Assembly (NCBI RefSeq): GCF_004123905.1
Contig: NZ_MZXW01000016.1
Coordinates: 496,001 to 560,000, forward strand
Reading direction: 5' to 3'
DNA: 64,000 nt
Origin: Bradyrhizobium betae
GTDB lineage: Bacteria > Pseudomonadota > Alphaproteobacteria > Rhizobiales > Xanthobacteraceae
This document shows, one piece after another, positions 16,728 to 25,357 of the stretch. Position 1 is the stretch's first letter, and each line of letters starts with the position of its first letter. Below the pieces are notes generated by a model, which was given only the letters and a program-made list of their open reading frames with translations, ran no database searches and was not told where the DNA came from. The position numbers were made by a program, and so were the translations under genes.

Positions 16728-16780
16728 AATCCGCGGTCCAAATCCGCAGCGATTACAGCCGCGCATCTTTACCGCGGATT
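16728..16780 (+). repeat. inverted and direct repeats upstream of the AlpA-like gene
   Basis: AATCCGCGGT at 16728-16737 and its exact reverse complement ACCGCGGATT at 16771-16780 form a 10-bp inverted repeat with 33 bases between. A degenerate direct copy, AATCCGCAG, lies at 16741-16749. Set in the 135-base gap before the AlpA-like gene, they may be operator or excisionase-binding sites. The central CCGCGG core is itself palindromic. Confidence 0.45.
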
Positions 16781-16840
16781 TCTCGGCGCTCCATTTACCT
16801 CGCACCCACGGAGATTGATCCGTGATTATGCGAGACGACA

Positions 16841-17095
16841 ATGGATACTGACGACGCAAACATGAATGAGCGGCACCTTCGTAGGAAGGAGGCCGCGAAG
16901 TACGTGACAGACACGTACAACGTCCCCTGCTCCCCCAAAACGTTGGCGAAGCTCGCCTGCATCAGTTCGGAAGGCCCGCCCTTTCGGCTCGCGGGGCGTT
17001 TTCCACTTTACCCCATCTCCGGCCTCGACGCCTGGGCACAGAGGAAGATCGGACCCTTGGTCAGATCGACCTCCGAAGTTCGTCGCGTCGCCTGA
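16841..17095 (+). CDS. AlpA/excisionase-like helix-turn-helix protein
   Basis: An 84-residue protein of the HTH_17 type: RRKEAAKYVTDTYNVPCSPKTLAKL is the helix-turn-helix and GPPFRLAGRFPLYPISGLDAWAQ the wing, with the P-F-R-x-x-G-R pattern of excisionase and AlpA proteins. Such proteins start expression of the integrase or bend DNA for excision. In-frame ATGs at 16841 and 16862 are both possible. Its location between the integrase and the replication genes matches P4-type satellites. Confidence 0.75.
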   Translation: MDTDDANMNERHLRRKEAAKYVTDTYNVPCSPKTLAKLACISSEGPPFRLAGRFPLYPISGLDAWAQRKIGPLVRSTSEVRRVA

Positions 17096-17183
17096 CCCAA
17101 CCCCTCTCAAATGAAAACCCGGCTGCACGATCCACATCTTGGCGGATCAGATCATGCGTACCGGGCTTCCAAGGATTTATAAC

Positions 17184-17375
17184 GTGAAGACGAATACCAA
17201 ACGAATCCGAACATCACAATCCGTTTCTGACCTGCCACTCTTCTCGTGGCGCGTCACCCTCCTGCAGCCGAACAGCCGCGCCGGCCTGTTCGTCGCCCGC
17301 CGCTATCGCGTTCATCCGGCCTTCGCTGATCTGATCGCCAACCTGGCAGGCCTCGGAAGCGAGGTGCGTCAATGA
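17184..17375 (+). CDS. hypothetical protein, 63 residues
   Basis: A small basic protein, PLFSWRVTLLQPNSRAGLFVARRYRVHPAFADLIANL, not recognised. Start GTG 17184 is preferred because AAGGA lies 8 bases ahead; ATG 17154 would add 10 residues. Its last bases overlap the ATG of the next gene (ATGA at 17372-17375), so it belongs to the replication operon. Confidence 0.5.
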   Translation: MKTNTKRIRTSQSVSDLPLFSWRVTLLQPNSRAGLFVARRYRVHPAFADLIANLAGLGSEVRQ

Positions 17376-17683
17376 GCTATCCCGATAGCCCCGGCTTCAA
17401 AGCCATCGGTCCCGGCAGCGAAGCCGCACTCAAGGTGGCGCAACGGGCCTCCACCGTTCGCGAGCGAGTGCTTCAGTTTCTCCGATCGCACCATCCGGCG
17501 AGTTTCACGCCGGACCAAATCGCCGACCGCCTCAACATCAACTTCCTGACTGTCAGGCCGCGGATCTCCGAACTGCACTTGCAGGGAGAGATCGAGCCAG
17601 ACGGCACGCGAGGCAAGAATACGTCCGGCATGTCGGCCCAGTGCTGGCGAGCGGCGAAGATTTCAGCGGGAGGAGCCCGTTGA
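17372..17683 (+). CDS. winged-helix DNA-binding protein
   Basis: A 103-residue protein with a winged-helix: VRERVLQFLRSHHPASFTPDQIADRLNINFLTVRPRISELHLQGEI, in which FLTVRPRISEL is the recognition helix and the following GEIEPDGTRGK the wing. It lies 4 bases inside the previous gene, and its stop TGA shares a base with the ATG of the primase-helicase. The close coupling suggests a regulator or accessory protein of replication. Confidence 0.75.
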   Translation: MSYPDSPGFKAIGPGSEAALKVAQRASTVRERVLQFLRSHHPASFTPDQIADRLNINFLTVRPRISELHLQGEIEPDGTRGKNTSGMSAQCWRAAKISAGGAR

Positions 17684-20475
17684 TGGGAAAGATCATGGAA
17701 AGCTTCAATGGCGCCCAGCGCATCGACTTCAAGGCCGTCAGCTCGGCGGCGCTCAATGCATTGGACGTCGTCATCCCGCAGTTGCTACCAGGTGGACGCC
17801 GCGAGTCCGGCGAGTGGGTTGCGCGGAACCCCACGCGCAACGATGCGAAGCCGGGCAGCTTCAAAGTGAACCTGAGGAACGGTGTCTGGTGTGATTTCGC
17901 CACCGGCGACAAGGGCGGCGACGTCATCGATCTCAAGGCGTACCTCGACGGCAAATCGAAGCTGGATGCGGCGCGAGACCTCGCATCGATGTTGAACGTC
18001 CAATCTGCTGGCACCAACCTGACCGGAAACGTACGCGATCACCAGCCGAGGGTGACAGCAAATGTTGCGGCCACACCAGCGGAAGCTAGGAACGTGCCTG
18101 TCTTCCCGCCACGGACGAAGCCTGACGAGGATGGCAAGCCCCGATTCATGGCGGCCGGGGACGAGGGCCCGCGCCAGCGCGACAACGAGAAGCGGCGCCA
18201 CGTCTATAAGTGCGGCGGCGTGCCTGTTCGTATCAAGATCATGACGAACGGCGAGCAGCGGGCCTTCAACGCATATCGCGTTGCGGACGTAGATGGCCGC
18301 ACGGGTTGGCAGTATCGCAAGCCCGATGGCTATAAGTCCGTCCCCTATGTGGCGGGTGATCTCGACGGCTCGAGCACGGTCTTCTGGCCCGAGGGCGAGA
18401 AGGACGTCGATTCGGTCGGCAAGCGCGGCGGCTGCGCCCTCACGTTCGGCGGCGTCGGCGACGGATTGCCAGCGGGCTGCGAGCAGCACTTCGCGAGAAA
18501 GCATCTCGTCATCCTGGCAGACAACGATGAGGAGGGATCGGACCACGCCGATGCAAAGGCGGCGCTCGCATTCGGCGTCGCTGAGAGCGTACGGGTAGTA
18601 CGGTTCGCAGAACTTGAGAAGAAGCAGGACGTGTCCGACTGGTTCGAAGCCGGGCACTCACTCCAGGATCTCGAGGAAAAGGCGCGGACGATCGAGGAGT
18701 GCAAACCCTCCACGGAAGAGCCGAGCCAGGACGAGGAGCGTATCAACGCGCGGGCCGAGAGGAAGTCGGCTCTGCCTGTAGGCTACAGCTTCTCTGATCG
18801 CGGCCTGATGTGGAGCAATCCGGACGATCTCGACAAGCCCGCGATCTTGGTCGCCGGCCACTTTGATATCGTGGCGGAGACCCGCGACGCCGAAGGGGCA
18901 AGCTGGGGCGTTTTGCTGCACTGGAAGGACCATGATGGCCGCGACCACCAGTTCGCCCTGCCGCGGGCGACCTTGGCCGGGGACGGCTCAGAGGCTCGCC
19001 GGATCCTGATGGACGGCGGGTTCTTCATCTCGCCCAGCAACACCGCTCGGAACCTCTTCAACTCGTTCCTGCTTCAGGTGAGGTCGCCGAAGCGCGCCAG
19101 TGCGACCCAGCGCGTCGGTTGGCACGGCAACTCATTCGTTATGCCGGACGAGTGCTTCGCCGTTGACGATCGAGATCTCTTGCTGCTGCAGAGTGCGTCC
19201 GCTCACGAGCATCCCTTTCGTCAGTCAGGTAGCCTTGGAAGCTGGCAACAGAATGTAGCTCGGTACGCCGTCGGCAATAGCCGGCTGGTGCTGGCGCTGT
19301 CCGCGGCCTTCGCGGGTCCGCTGGTTGGCCCCTGTGCTGCCGAGGGCGGAGGAGTTCACTTCAAGGGAGCTTCGTCCACCGGCAAGAGCACGGCCCTGCA
19401 TGTCGCCGGCAGCGTCTGGGGTGGCGGCGATACCAATGGCTACGTGCGTTCGTGGCGGTCCACGGCAAACGGTCTCGAAGGCGTCTCACTGGCGCATTGC
19501 GACACGTTGCTGTGTCTGGACGAACTCTCCCAGCTCGCCGCCAAGGACGCGGGAGAGGCCGCATACATGCTCGCCAACGGCTCGGGCAAGTCGCGGAGCA
19601 TGCGCGACGGCACGGCTCGCCGGGCAGCGAAGTGGCGCGTCCTCTTCCTGTCTTCGGGTGAAATCGGGCTGTCCGACAAGGTCGCCGAAGACGGCCGCGG
19701 CAAGCGCCTGGCAGCCGGTCAGCAGATCAGGATCGTGGACGTGTCGGCTGATGCCGGCGCCGGGATGGGGATGTTCGAAAAGCTGCATGGGTTCGCCTCA
19801 GCTGAGGCTCTCGCAGTCCATTTCAAGACTGCAACCCAGCAGCATTATGGTGTCGCCGCCAGAGAATACCTATCCGCGATCGTCCCCGAGATCGATGAGA
19901 TCCGGAAGATCGTCAAGGACGTCGTGAAGAGCTTCTGTGAAACCTACGTGCCGGCAGGAGCGGACGGGCAGGTTGGTCGCGTGGCCCAGCGGTTCGGCCT
20001 CATCGCCGCCGGCGGAGAGATCGCGACCCTGTACGGCATCCTGCCCTGGTCGCGGGGGGACGCCGTGAAGGCTGCAGCCCTGTGCTTCGAGCAGTGGCTC
20101 GCAGCGCGCGGTGGGCATGAAGCAGCCGAGACGGCCGCCGGAATGGAGCAGGTGAGAACCTTCCTCCTGAAGGACGGCATGTCACGCTTCATCCCCGCGT
20201 GGGAGGAGAACTCGCCCAAAGGGATGCAGGCTCGCGACGTCGCCGGCTTCAGGGAGCAGATGGGCGATGGCTGGGACTTCTATGTCACCACCACGGCCTG
20301 GAAGGAAATCTGCGCCGGGCTCGACCCGCGCCGTGTCGCAGCGACGCTGAGGCAGAAGGGCTACGTCGAGGGCGAAGGCTCTCACATGGCGAAGTCAGTT
20401 CGCGTGCCCGAGTACGGAAAGATGCGCCTCTACCACATCCGATCGACCTTCCTGGAGGATGCAAATGAAGCATGA
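17683..20475 (+). CDS. Toprim-DUF927 primase/helicase-type replication protein
   Basis: A 930-residue protein, the likely replication initiator of the island. The N-terminal region (about residues 60-105) has the RESGEWVARNPTRNDAKPGS and WCDFATGDKGGDVIDL signature of primase zinc/CHC-type N-domains but without a clear zinc-binding Cys set. A Toprim domain follows: E237 in WPEGEKDVDS and D280/D282 in LADNDEEG. The DUF927 helicase-like domain (about 360-700) has the Walker A K568 in GASSTGKSTAL and a Walker B-like CLDELSQ near residue 610. The start has GGGAGGAG upstream. Known relatives act as primase-helicases in phage satellites and plasmids. Confidence 0.85.
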   Translation: MGKIMESFNGAQRIDFKAVSSAALNALDVVIPQLLPGGRRESGEWVARNPTRNDAKPGSFKVNLRNGVWCDFATGDKGGDVIDLKAYLDGKSKLDAARDLASMLNVQSAGTNLTGNVRDHQPRVTANVAATPAEARNVPVFPPRTKPDEDGKPRFMAAGDEGPRQRDNEKRRHVYKCGGVPVRIKIMTNGEQRAFNAYRVADVDGRTGWQYRKPDGYKSVPYVAGDLDGSSTVFWPEGEKDVDSVGKRGGCALTFGGVGDGLPAGCEQHFARKHLVILADNDEEGSDHADAKAALAFGVAESVRVVRFAELEKKQDVSDWFEAGHSLQDLEEKARTIEECKPSTEEPSQDEERINARAERKSALPVGYSFSDRGLMWSNPDDLDKPAILVAGHFDIVAETRDAEGASWGVLLHWKDHDGRDHQFALPRATLAGDGSEARRILMDGGFFISPSNTARNLFNSFLLQVRSPKRASATQRVGWHGNSFVMPDECFAVDDRDLLLLQSASAHEHPFRQSGSLGSWQQNVARYAVGNSRLVLALSAAFAGPLVGPCAAEGGGVHFKGASSTGKSTALHVAGSVWGGGDTNGYVRSWRSTANGLEGVSLAHCDTLLCLDELSQLAAKDAGEAAYMLANGSGKSRSMRDGTARRAAKWRVLFLSSGEIGLSDKVAEDGRGKRLAAGQQIRIVDVSADAGAGMGMFEKLHGFASAEALAVHFKTATQQHYGVAAREYLSAIVPEIDEIRKIVKDVVKSFCETYVPAGADGQVGRVAQRFGLIAAGGEIATLYGILPWSRGDAVKAAALCFEQWLAARGGHEAAETAAGMEQVRTFLLKDGMSRFIPAWEENSPKGMQARDVAGFREQMGDGWDFYVTTTAWKEICAGLDPRRVAATLRQKGYVEGEGSHMAKSVRVPEYGKMRLYHIRSTFLEDANEA

Positions 20476-21115
20476 CTTGCAAGCCTTCTCCCGGGACATC
20501 GTGGCCTTCATGAAAACAAGTGGGGACAGTGGTGGCAGTGGGGACACTTCCGAGAAGTCCCTGCGACACAAGGGCTTTTCTGTCCCCACTCAAGATAGGA
20601 CCGTGTCCCCACTCGTTTTTGAGTGGGGACAGCCCCCGGCGGCGAGTGGGGACAGAAAACCGCAGCAAATTGAATCGGTTACGCGAGTTGTCCCCAGTGT
20701 CCCCACTGCCACCACTAATTTCGAAGAGGGGCGAACGACCCAATTCTTCGAGGACGACCCGGCCGGATGGCATGCAATTCTGCGGCAGCTGAAGCGGATG
20801 CAGGTCCCCGATTGGGCGGGCGCAGAGCGATGGTCTCAGATGATTGAGGACGCCAATGCCTTCCTGTCGAACTGGGATCGTGCCGCTTGCGATCTCGGCT
20901 GGACCGCTCTCGATTTGTTCGGCGTTCACGCCGTCGCACCAGGATGCCGATACGATGTCATGGGCCTGGCGATGTTGCTGGGAGGCGGGACCGTGTTCGC
21001 CCTGACCGATCAGACGGCGGCATTCCGTCGGAGGTCGGGATCGACGCTCACTTTTAGGCGGAAGCCTACCGCGGGTGCGGTTCTCGTTTGCGGAGGTCAG
21101 CATGCAATCCGCTGA
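20465..21115 (+). CDS. hypothetical protein with repeat-encoded linker
   Basis: About 216 residues, beginning 11 bases before the end of the primase gene. Residues 18-85 are low complexity (SGDSGGSGDTSEK, VPTQDRTVSPLV, SVPTATT) and are encoded by the GTGGGGACA repeat cluster. The C-terminal part from about residue 95 (WHAILRQLKRMQVPDWAGAERW, SNWDRAACDLGWTALDLFGVH, VMGLAMLLGGGTVFALTDQTAAFRRR) is a globular domain seen next to DUF927 primases in rhizobial islands. The function is unknown; the protein probably has a role in replication or regulation of the element. Confidence 0.6.
   Translation: MKHDLQAFSRDIVAFMKTSGDSGGSGDTSEKSLRHKGFSVPTQDRTVSPLVFEWGQPPAASGDRKPQQIESVTRVVPSVPTATTNFEEGRTTQFFEDDPAGWHAILRQLKRMQVPDWAGAERWSQMIEDANAFLSNWDRAACDLGWTALDLFGVHAVAPGCRYDVMGLAMLLGGGTVFALTDQTAAFRRRSGSTLTFRRKPTAGAVLVCGGQHAIR
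20520..20706 (+). repeat. cluster of eight GTGGGGACA iteron-like repeats
   Basis: GTGGGGACA occurs directly at 20520, 20538, 20623 and 20646, and as the reverse complement TGTCCCCAC at 20581, 20604 and 20698, with a one-base variant TGTCCCCAG at 20689: eight copies in 187 bases. Copies at 20604 and 20623 face each other and would form a hairpin. The first two are 18 bases apart. The cluster sits just behind the primase-helicase, overlapping the start of the next gene, as replication-origin iterons do in P4-like elements. Binding by the primase is inference. Confidence 0.75.
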
Positions 21116-21458
21116 GGAGACTACATGGAGGGTGCTCACGCCGTACGATCCCCGAGAAGGCATCAGCCTGGCCACTGCGGCCAAGAGGGCCGGCAAGTCA
21201 GAAACCACGATCCGGAATTGGTGCCCGCAGCATGGTCTAGGGCGGCGTGTCGGTGGAGGCGTCTGGGTCGTCAGCCAAGTCGCTCTGGCTATGTTTCTGG
21301 ATGGTGATATGGCGGCTCTCGCCGCATACCATTCCGGCAACCATTCCGCCTCGGAAGTTGCTCAGTACTTTGAACGTTTCGGTCTGCCTAGACCGAAGAC
21401 TTCTGCACTCCGAAGCGGAGTAGGCATAAGCGGGCTGGCATCAACGGGGTCAGATTAA
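21102..21458 (+). CDS. helix-turn-helix protein of the replication operon
   Basis: A 118-residue protein with a MerR/AlpA-like helix-turn-helix, ISLATAAKRAGKSETTIRNWCPQHGLG, and a following strand GGGVWVVSQVAL, then an A-rich helix. GGAGGT lies 4 bases ahead of the ATG, and the start overlaps the previous gene by 14 bases. Its position directly after the repeat-bearing gene suggests control of copy number or of excision. The last 4 bases overlap the convergent FkbM gene. Confidence 0.65.
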   Translation: MQSAEETTWRVLTPYDPREGISLATAAKRAGKSETTIRNWCPQHGLGRRVGGGVWVVSQVALAMFLDGDMAALAAYHSGNHSASEVAQYFERFGLPRPKTSALRSGVGISGLASTGSD

Positions 21459-22264
21459 GAGCCGCCAGCAGGAAAAAGCGAACCATTGTCCGCTCGTTGC
21501 GCAATCATCTTCGAATGGCGAGCCATCGAAGCCTCGATCCGCTTGCAAACATCGAACGGAATGGTTGATCCGACCGCGGCCTCGGGGAAGAACAGGAAGT
21601 CGCGATGCCCGCCGAAACCGAATTTCCGGTGGGGGATCTGCCAGCCCGCCTGGCAAGGCAGATACCGGTCGTCCAGATACATCGTGCCTCGATAGCCGAG
21701 CTCCTCAAGGAATTTGAAGATGCAAGGCGCGTTGGCTGCAAGGCTTTCGAACTGTATCACCGGCCAATAGGTCTCGATCAGACGTCGTGCACCCGACAGA
21801 GCACTAAGCTCATGCCCTTCGACGTCGCATTTGAGAAATTTGAGATTTTGAATCTTGAAGTCGTCGAGCGTTGCCAACGGCACCGAGATCAGCTCGTCGC
21901 CCGCAGCGCCGCGATCAAGACACAACGAGGCGCTTCCGTCGCCAATACGTTGTCGAGTGAGCTGAGCGGCGCCCTTGTGATCCGAAAGCGCGGTCTGGAA
22001 TGTCTCCACGTTGTCTAAGCCGAAGCTCTTCCTTCGCTGCTGGATGTAGCGCGTCATCTCCGGCTGAGGCTCGAACGCCAGAACCCGGCCGGACGAACCG
22101 ACGGCGCGCGCCAGCCAAAATGAATAGATGCCCTTGTTCGCGCCGATGTCGACCACGGTCGCCCCCTCCAGATTAAGGAGCATCAGCGTCTTCAAGGGCA
22201 GCTTTTCGGTGTGAAGGCGATAGCGCAGACACCGAAGCAGGAAATGTGCGTCCTCAACATTCAT
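21455..22264 (-). CDS. FkbM family SAM-dependent methyltransferase
   Basis: A 269-residue methyltransferase. VVDIGANKGIYSFWLARAVG is motif I, RVLAFEPQPEMTRYI motif II, and FLKCDVEGHELSALSGA the FkbM signature. The C-terminal segment, with Cys and Gly, is typical too. Family members O-methylate sugars, often in lipopolysaccharide or capsule. It is divergent in strand from the replication operon and convergent with it; a decayed methyltransferase lies just upstream (22310-22744), so this may be the remnant of a surface-modification locus. Confidence 0.85.
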   Translation of the reverse strand: MNVEDAHFLLRCLRYRLHTEKLPLKTLMLLNLEGATVVDIGANKGIYSFWLARAVGSSGRVLAFEPQPEMTRYIQQRRKSFGLDNVETFQTALSDHKGAAQLTRQRIGDGSASLCLDRGAAGDELISVPLATLDDFKIQNLKFLKCDVEGHELSALSGARRLIETYWPVIQFESLAANAPCIFKFLEELGYRGTMYLDDRYLPCQAGWQIPHRKFGFGGHRDFLFFPEAAVGSTIPFDVCKRIEASMARHSKMIAQRADNGSLFPAGGS

Positions 22265-22309
22265 TGGTTCGAACCCCCGACGTCAAGCTACGCGCTAGGG
22301 TTGTCGAGC

Positions 22310-22744
22310 TCAACCGCTTTCTATTTTGCGATGCAGTAACGTTGGACGCGAGGGCCGCGCGGCCGCACAGCCAGGAAAGAAGAGCATCCGTCGGGGCTCT
22401 CGCGACGGCCAAGTTCTCGCTCTGATCCGTCCCGCTGGCGCCAACGCCCCTCGCCGCCTCCCGAGTCTCAACACCGTTTCGCCGGCACCGCAGGGTATCG
22501 ATTTCCCAAAGTCCAAGCTGTCGATCGGTGGCGGGAAGTTGTAAGGAGGCGCGGCCAAGTTGATCGGAAAGAAGTCTCCGGTTTTGATCGCCCGGTTTTG
22601 CCGTCCGGGAACGTAGTAGTCAGGAGATACCTGATGTCTGATCGGAGGATGTTGTCGAAGGCCTGGAAGATCTGGTCCTCGGAAATGATGAAGCAGTCGC
22701 GGCATAGCAGCAAATCGACTTACGGAAGCGGATGGTGCAGCCAT
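22310..22744 (-). pseudogene. decayed class I SAM-methyltransferase fragment (frameshifted)
   Basis: In one minus-strand frame, at about 22580-22715, one reads CRDCFIISEDQIFQAF and SDIRYLLTTTFPDGKT; then the frame switches and AIKTGDFFPINLAAPPYNFPPP continues in another. In sound relatives these two stretches are contiguous. An in-frame TAA also lies directly before the first stretch, and the N-terminal SAM-binding motifs are absent. It is thus a broken C-terminal fragment with at least two lesions. It may be a relic of a gene that worked with the FkbM enzyme. Confidence 0.65.
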
Positions 22745-22816
22745 TCTGAAATCCTGGCACTTTCTCTTGATCTCGCGCGCCAGTTGCGTTTGGATATAGC
22801 GCTCTGGGGGTGAGAA

Positions 22817-23227
22817 ATGCGTTGGCTGGGAATTGCAGTGCTCTGTTTGGCGCTGGGAGGATGTTACGCGACTGGCGCAGATGTTCGCGCCAAGTTAGGG
22901 CAAGACTACGTCGGGAAAAATGTTGACGCCCTAGTCATGCGGTGGGGGCCGCCTGCAAGTAGTTTCAAGATGAACAGCGGCGAAACGGCTTATAGCTGGC
23001 AACTAGCCAGTGGGAGTTCAATTTCCGTCTCGCGTGACGGCCCATCGAGCGCATCGGGAAGCTCGAAGGGGTACGCTTGCAAGGTCAACGTCGTTGCATC
23101 GTCGAACGGAATGATCAAAAGTCTCGATACTGAAGACAAGGACAGTAGCCTCTACTACGGGCCCATTCCTACCGGCGTTCAGCTTGGTAGCGTTTGCGCC
23201 GAGCAACTCGGAATGAAGCAGCAGTAG
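22817..23227 (+). CDS. lipoprotein of unknown function
   Basis: A 136-residue lipoprotein: a hydrophobic N-terminus (MRWLGIAVLCLALGGC) with the lipobox LGGC, cysteine at 16. The mature part has VMRWGPPASSFKMNSGETAYSWQLA, typical of small periplasmic proteins with a beta fold, and a Ser/Gly-rich loop. Cysteines recur near the end (YACKV, SVCAEQL). No ribosome site is strong; the ATG at 22817 follows GGGGGTGAG. Role unknown. Confidence 0.65.
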   Translation: MRWLGIAVLCLALGGCYATGADVRAKLGQDYVGKNVDALVMRWGPPASSFKMNSGETAYSWQLASGSSISVSRDGPSSASGSSKGYACKVNVVASSNGMIKSLDTEDKDSSLYYGPIPTGVQLGSVCAEQLGMKQQ

Positions 23228-23301
23228 AGGCCGGCCGTGCCGTGGGATCGAGCGAAGGCGCTGCAGCCGCCCTACTCGGTGACAGGCTGAGGATCGCTGC
23301 T

Positions 23302-23715
23302 ATGCGTCGGACATCGCGACTCGTTCTCATTGCTCTGTTTGTGGTCCTCACGCCGGCCACTGCAACAATTGACCCTATGGCCGACTCGATGGACCTGGGC
23401 CCCGCCTCGGCGGGCCTTGATCAGTGGCAGAGGATCAATTTCCGCTCTCCGGACCTTCCCCGGCGAAACACGGCGCAGATCAAAGTTGCCATCCGCACTA
23501 GGGGCCCTAGCATGCTGGGCCTGATCCGGATTCCCGGCGCACCTGCTTCAAACTTTGACACTGGCAATGGTTTGACCGTCGTCGACCTGATTAACGTGGG
23601 CAGTGATAGCCTGGGCTATGCGGAGATTACCGCGCTGGAAATTCTATTCACACAGACAACGGCCGGCCAATTCTTTCAGGTCTTCGCGGTCAATCACAGC
23701 AACAAAGCCAAATAG
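23302..23715 (+). CDS. secreted protein of unknown function
   Basis: About 137 residues. The start at 23302 is chosen because it opens a signal peptide (MRRTSRLVLIALFVVLTPATA); an earlier in-frame start at 23194 lies within the previous gene. The mature part has QWQRINFRSPDLPRRNTAQIKVAIRTRG, a beta-rich stretch, and ends with a low-complexity strand. Not recognised. It follows the lipoprotein gene by 74 bases in the same direction, so they may be one transcript. Confidence 0.5.
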   Translation: MRRTSRLVLIALFVVLTPATATIDPMADSMDLGPASAGLDQWQRINFRSPDLPRRNTAQIKVAIRTRGPSMLGLIRIPGAPASNFDTGNGLTVVDLINVGSDSLGYAEITALEILFTQTTAGQFFQVFAVNHSNKAK

Positions 23716-23750
23716 ATCGTTGGCCATAAGCCGCACGGCTTCTTAGCTTG

Positions 23751-25328
23751 CTAGGCCATAGCCGCGCGTAGCCTCCGCTTCAAGGCTCGGATCAACCCCG
23801 CAGTATCCTTGAACCTACTTGGATAGCGCTTGTTCACGACAGCCTCGGTCATAATCACCGGTCGTTCCGGAACGGCGCTGATCGGAGCCAGGATGAAGTC
23901 TATCGGCGCTCGGTTCTGCTCATCCAGTCTAGCCACGACAGCGAGGCCCGGACGAGCCTTCGAGCCACGCCGCAGCGACCAGACCAGACAGTGCTTTTGC
24001 GAGTGCTGCCAGCTGCGGACCACGCGCAACGATATGAAGGACCCGTCCTTTATAGCCAAGCATCCGCCGGCCCGCTCGACAATGAGATTGGGGTCTGCAC
24101 TCGGCAAGCCGGTCCCGATCTCGACAGCGATACGTTTGACGAGGTCCATCCGTTCGCCACGCGTCTCAAGGTAGCGATAGTCAGCGTCAGGAACGTAGCC
24201 GATCAGCGCATAAGCCTTGCGAAGGCTGCCGAACCGCCGACTATAATTGTCCGCGCTAGGCAATCCCTTTGCCCGATTGATCGCATTGGCAGACAGAGTA
24301 CCCAGACGGAGTTGCAGAACGCGGAGCTTCTTGAGCATTTCGTCAGATGACAGCCGCTGTCGTAGTCGCCGCTCGATAATTTGCTGGGCGGCATCGAAGA
24401 CCTTCGCAGGCACAATTTGCTCGAGCGCGCCTTCTCTCCGGACCCACTTGTGCTTGCCGTTGATGACACGGCGTCCCCGTAGGTAATTCGATGTCCGACA
24501 GTAAACCACGTTGCCGATGTAGTTTTCGTTCCGAAGGATGCGCCCGATCATCTGGAGATTCCATGGAACACCACGATGATTGGCAACGCCTATCGCGTTC
24601 AGCTCCCGTGCTATGGCGGTCTCCTCTTCGCCTCCGACGAATGTTGCGAAGATCCATTGCACGATCGCGATTTCGTCTGGCGGACCGGGGCGCAATGCCA
24701 CCCTTTCATTCTGCAACGCCTTCCATTGGCCCGGCTGAAGCAAGCCCCTTGAGTTGCCCATCGCGTCAAACAGCTCACGGCGCAGCGCGTAGCCAGGCTG
24801 ACCTCCCACCCAATAGCCCAGTCCGGCAATTCGGCTCTGCCCTGCGAAGACCTTCGCCGACTGATTCCGACTGTCCTCTGCCGCCATCACCCGCTTCATG
24901 TTCTTCCAGAGCCCGGACATCGGACTTCCGTCGTTCTCGAAGACCTCAGAGCAATAGAGCACCTTCACACCCGCGAGCTTACAGATGAACTCGTAGTATG
25001 CGGCTTCGTCGCTATCCTGAAATCGGCCCCAGCGGCTGACATCCCGCACCAGGACGTTCGCGAAGTCAGCAGATCCGGATTGAATGTCGTTAAGCAGGCC
25101 GATCAGCCCCGCCCGGTTCTTGATCCTCAACCCGCTGATACCCTCGTCGAGGTAAGTGCGCACGATGGTGAGGTGGTGCTCGGCCGCGTAGACGGCGATG
25201 GCAGCCATCTGGTTCGGAACCGAATACTGCTGGCGATCCGTCGACATCCGGATGTACTGCGCGGCCCGGAGTTCGATCTCCCGACGTCGTGGCAATCTTA
25301 CATTCTGGACAGTGAGTGCAGTTCCCAT
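23751..25328 (-). CDS. large serine recombinase
   Basis: A 525-residue recombinase with the N-terminal resolvase domain: the nucleophile is S29 in AAQYIRMSTDRQQYSV, followed by YLDEGISGLRIKNRAGLIGLL and VLVRDVSRWGR. The Recombinase domain follows (about 190-300: YWVGGQPGYALRRELFD and MIGRILRNENYIGNVVYCRT) and a zinc-ribbon/coiled C-terminal region with no clear Cys pattern. Such enzymes integrate and excise phages or cassettes. It lies inside a tyrosine-recombinase island, so it may belong to a second element nested here. No att sites could be identified for it. Confidence 0.85.
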   Translation of the reverse strand: MGTALTVQNVRLPRRREIELRAAQYIRMSTDRQQYSVPNQMAAIAVYAAEHHLTIVRTYLDEGISGLRIKNRAGLIGLLNDIQSGSADFANVLVRDVSRWGRFQDSDEAAYYEFICKLAGVKVLYCSEVFENDGSPMSGLWKNMKRVMAAEDSRNQSAKVFAGQSRIAGLGYWVGGQPGYALRRELFDAMGNSRGLLQPGQWKALQNERVALRPGPPDEIAIVQWIFATFVGGEEETAIARELNAIGVANHRGVPWNLQMIGRILRNENYIGNVVYCRTSNYLRGRRVINGKHKWVRREGALEQIVPAKVFDAAQQIIERRLRQRLSSDEMLKKLRVLQLRLGTLSANAINRAKGLPSADNYSRRFGSLRKAYALIGYVPDADYRYLETRGERMDLVKRIAVEIGTGLPSADPNLIVERAGGCLAIKDGSFISLRVVRSWQHSQKHCLVWSLRRGSKARPGLAVVARLDEQNRAPIDFILAPISAVPERPVIMTEAVVNKRYPSRFKDTAGLIRALKRRLRAAMA

Positions 25329-25357
25329 GGAGCGCCCCTACAGTTGTCCCCGGCGGC

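Noticed and set aside
20285..21340. 351-codon open frame on the minus strand over the primase end and repeats
   Set aside because: No ribosome site, shadow composition, and it crosses two plus-strand genes that are overlapped and coupled.
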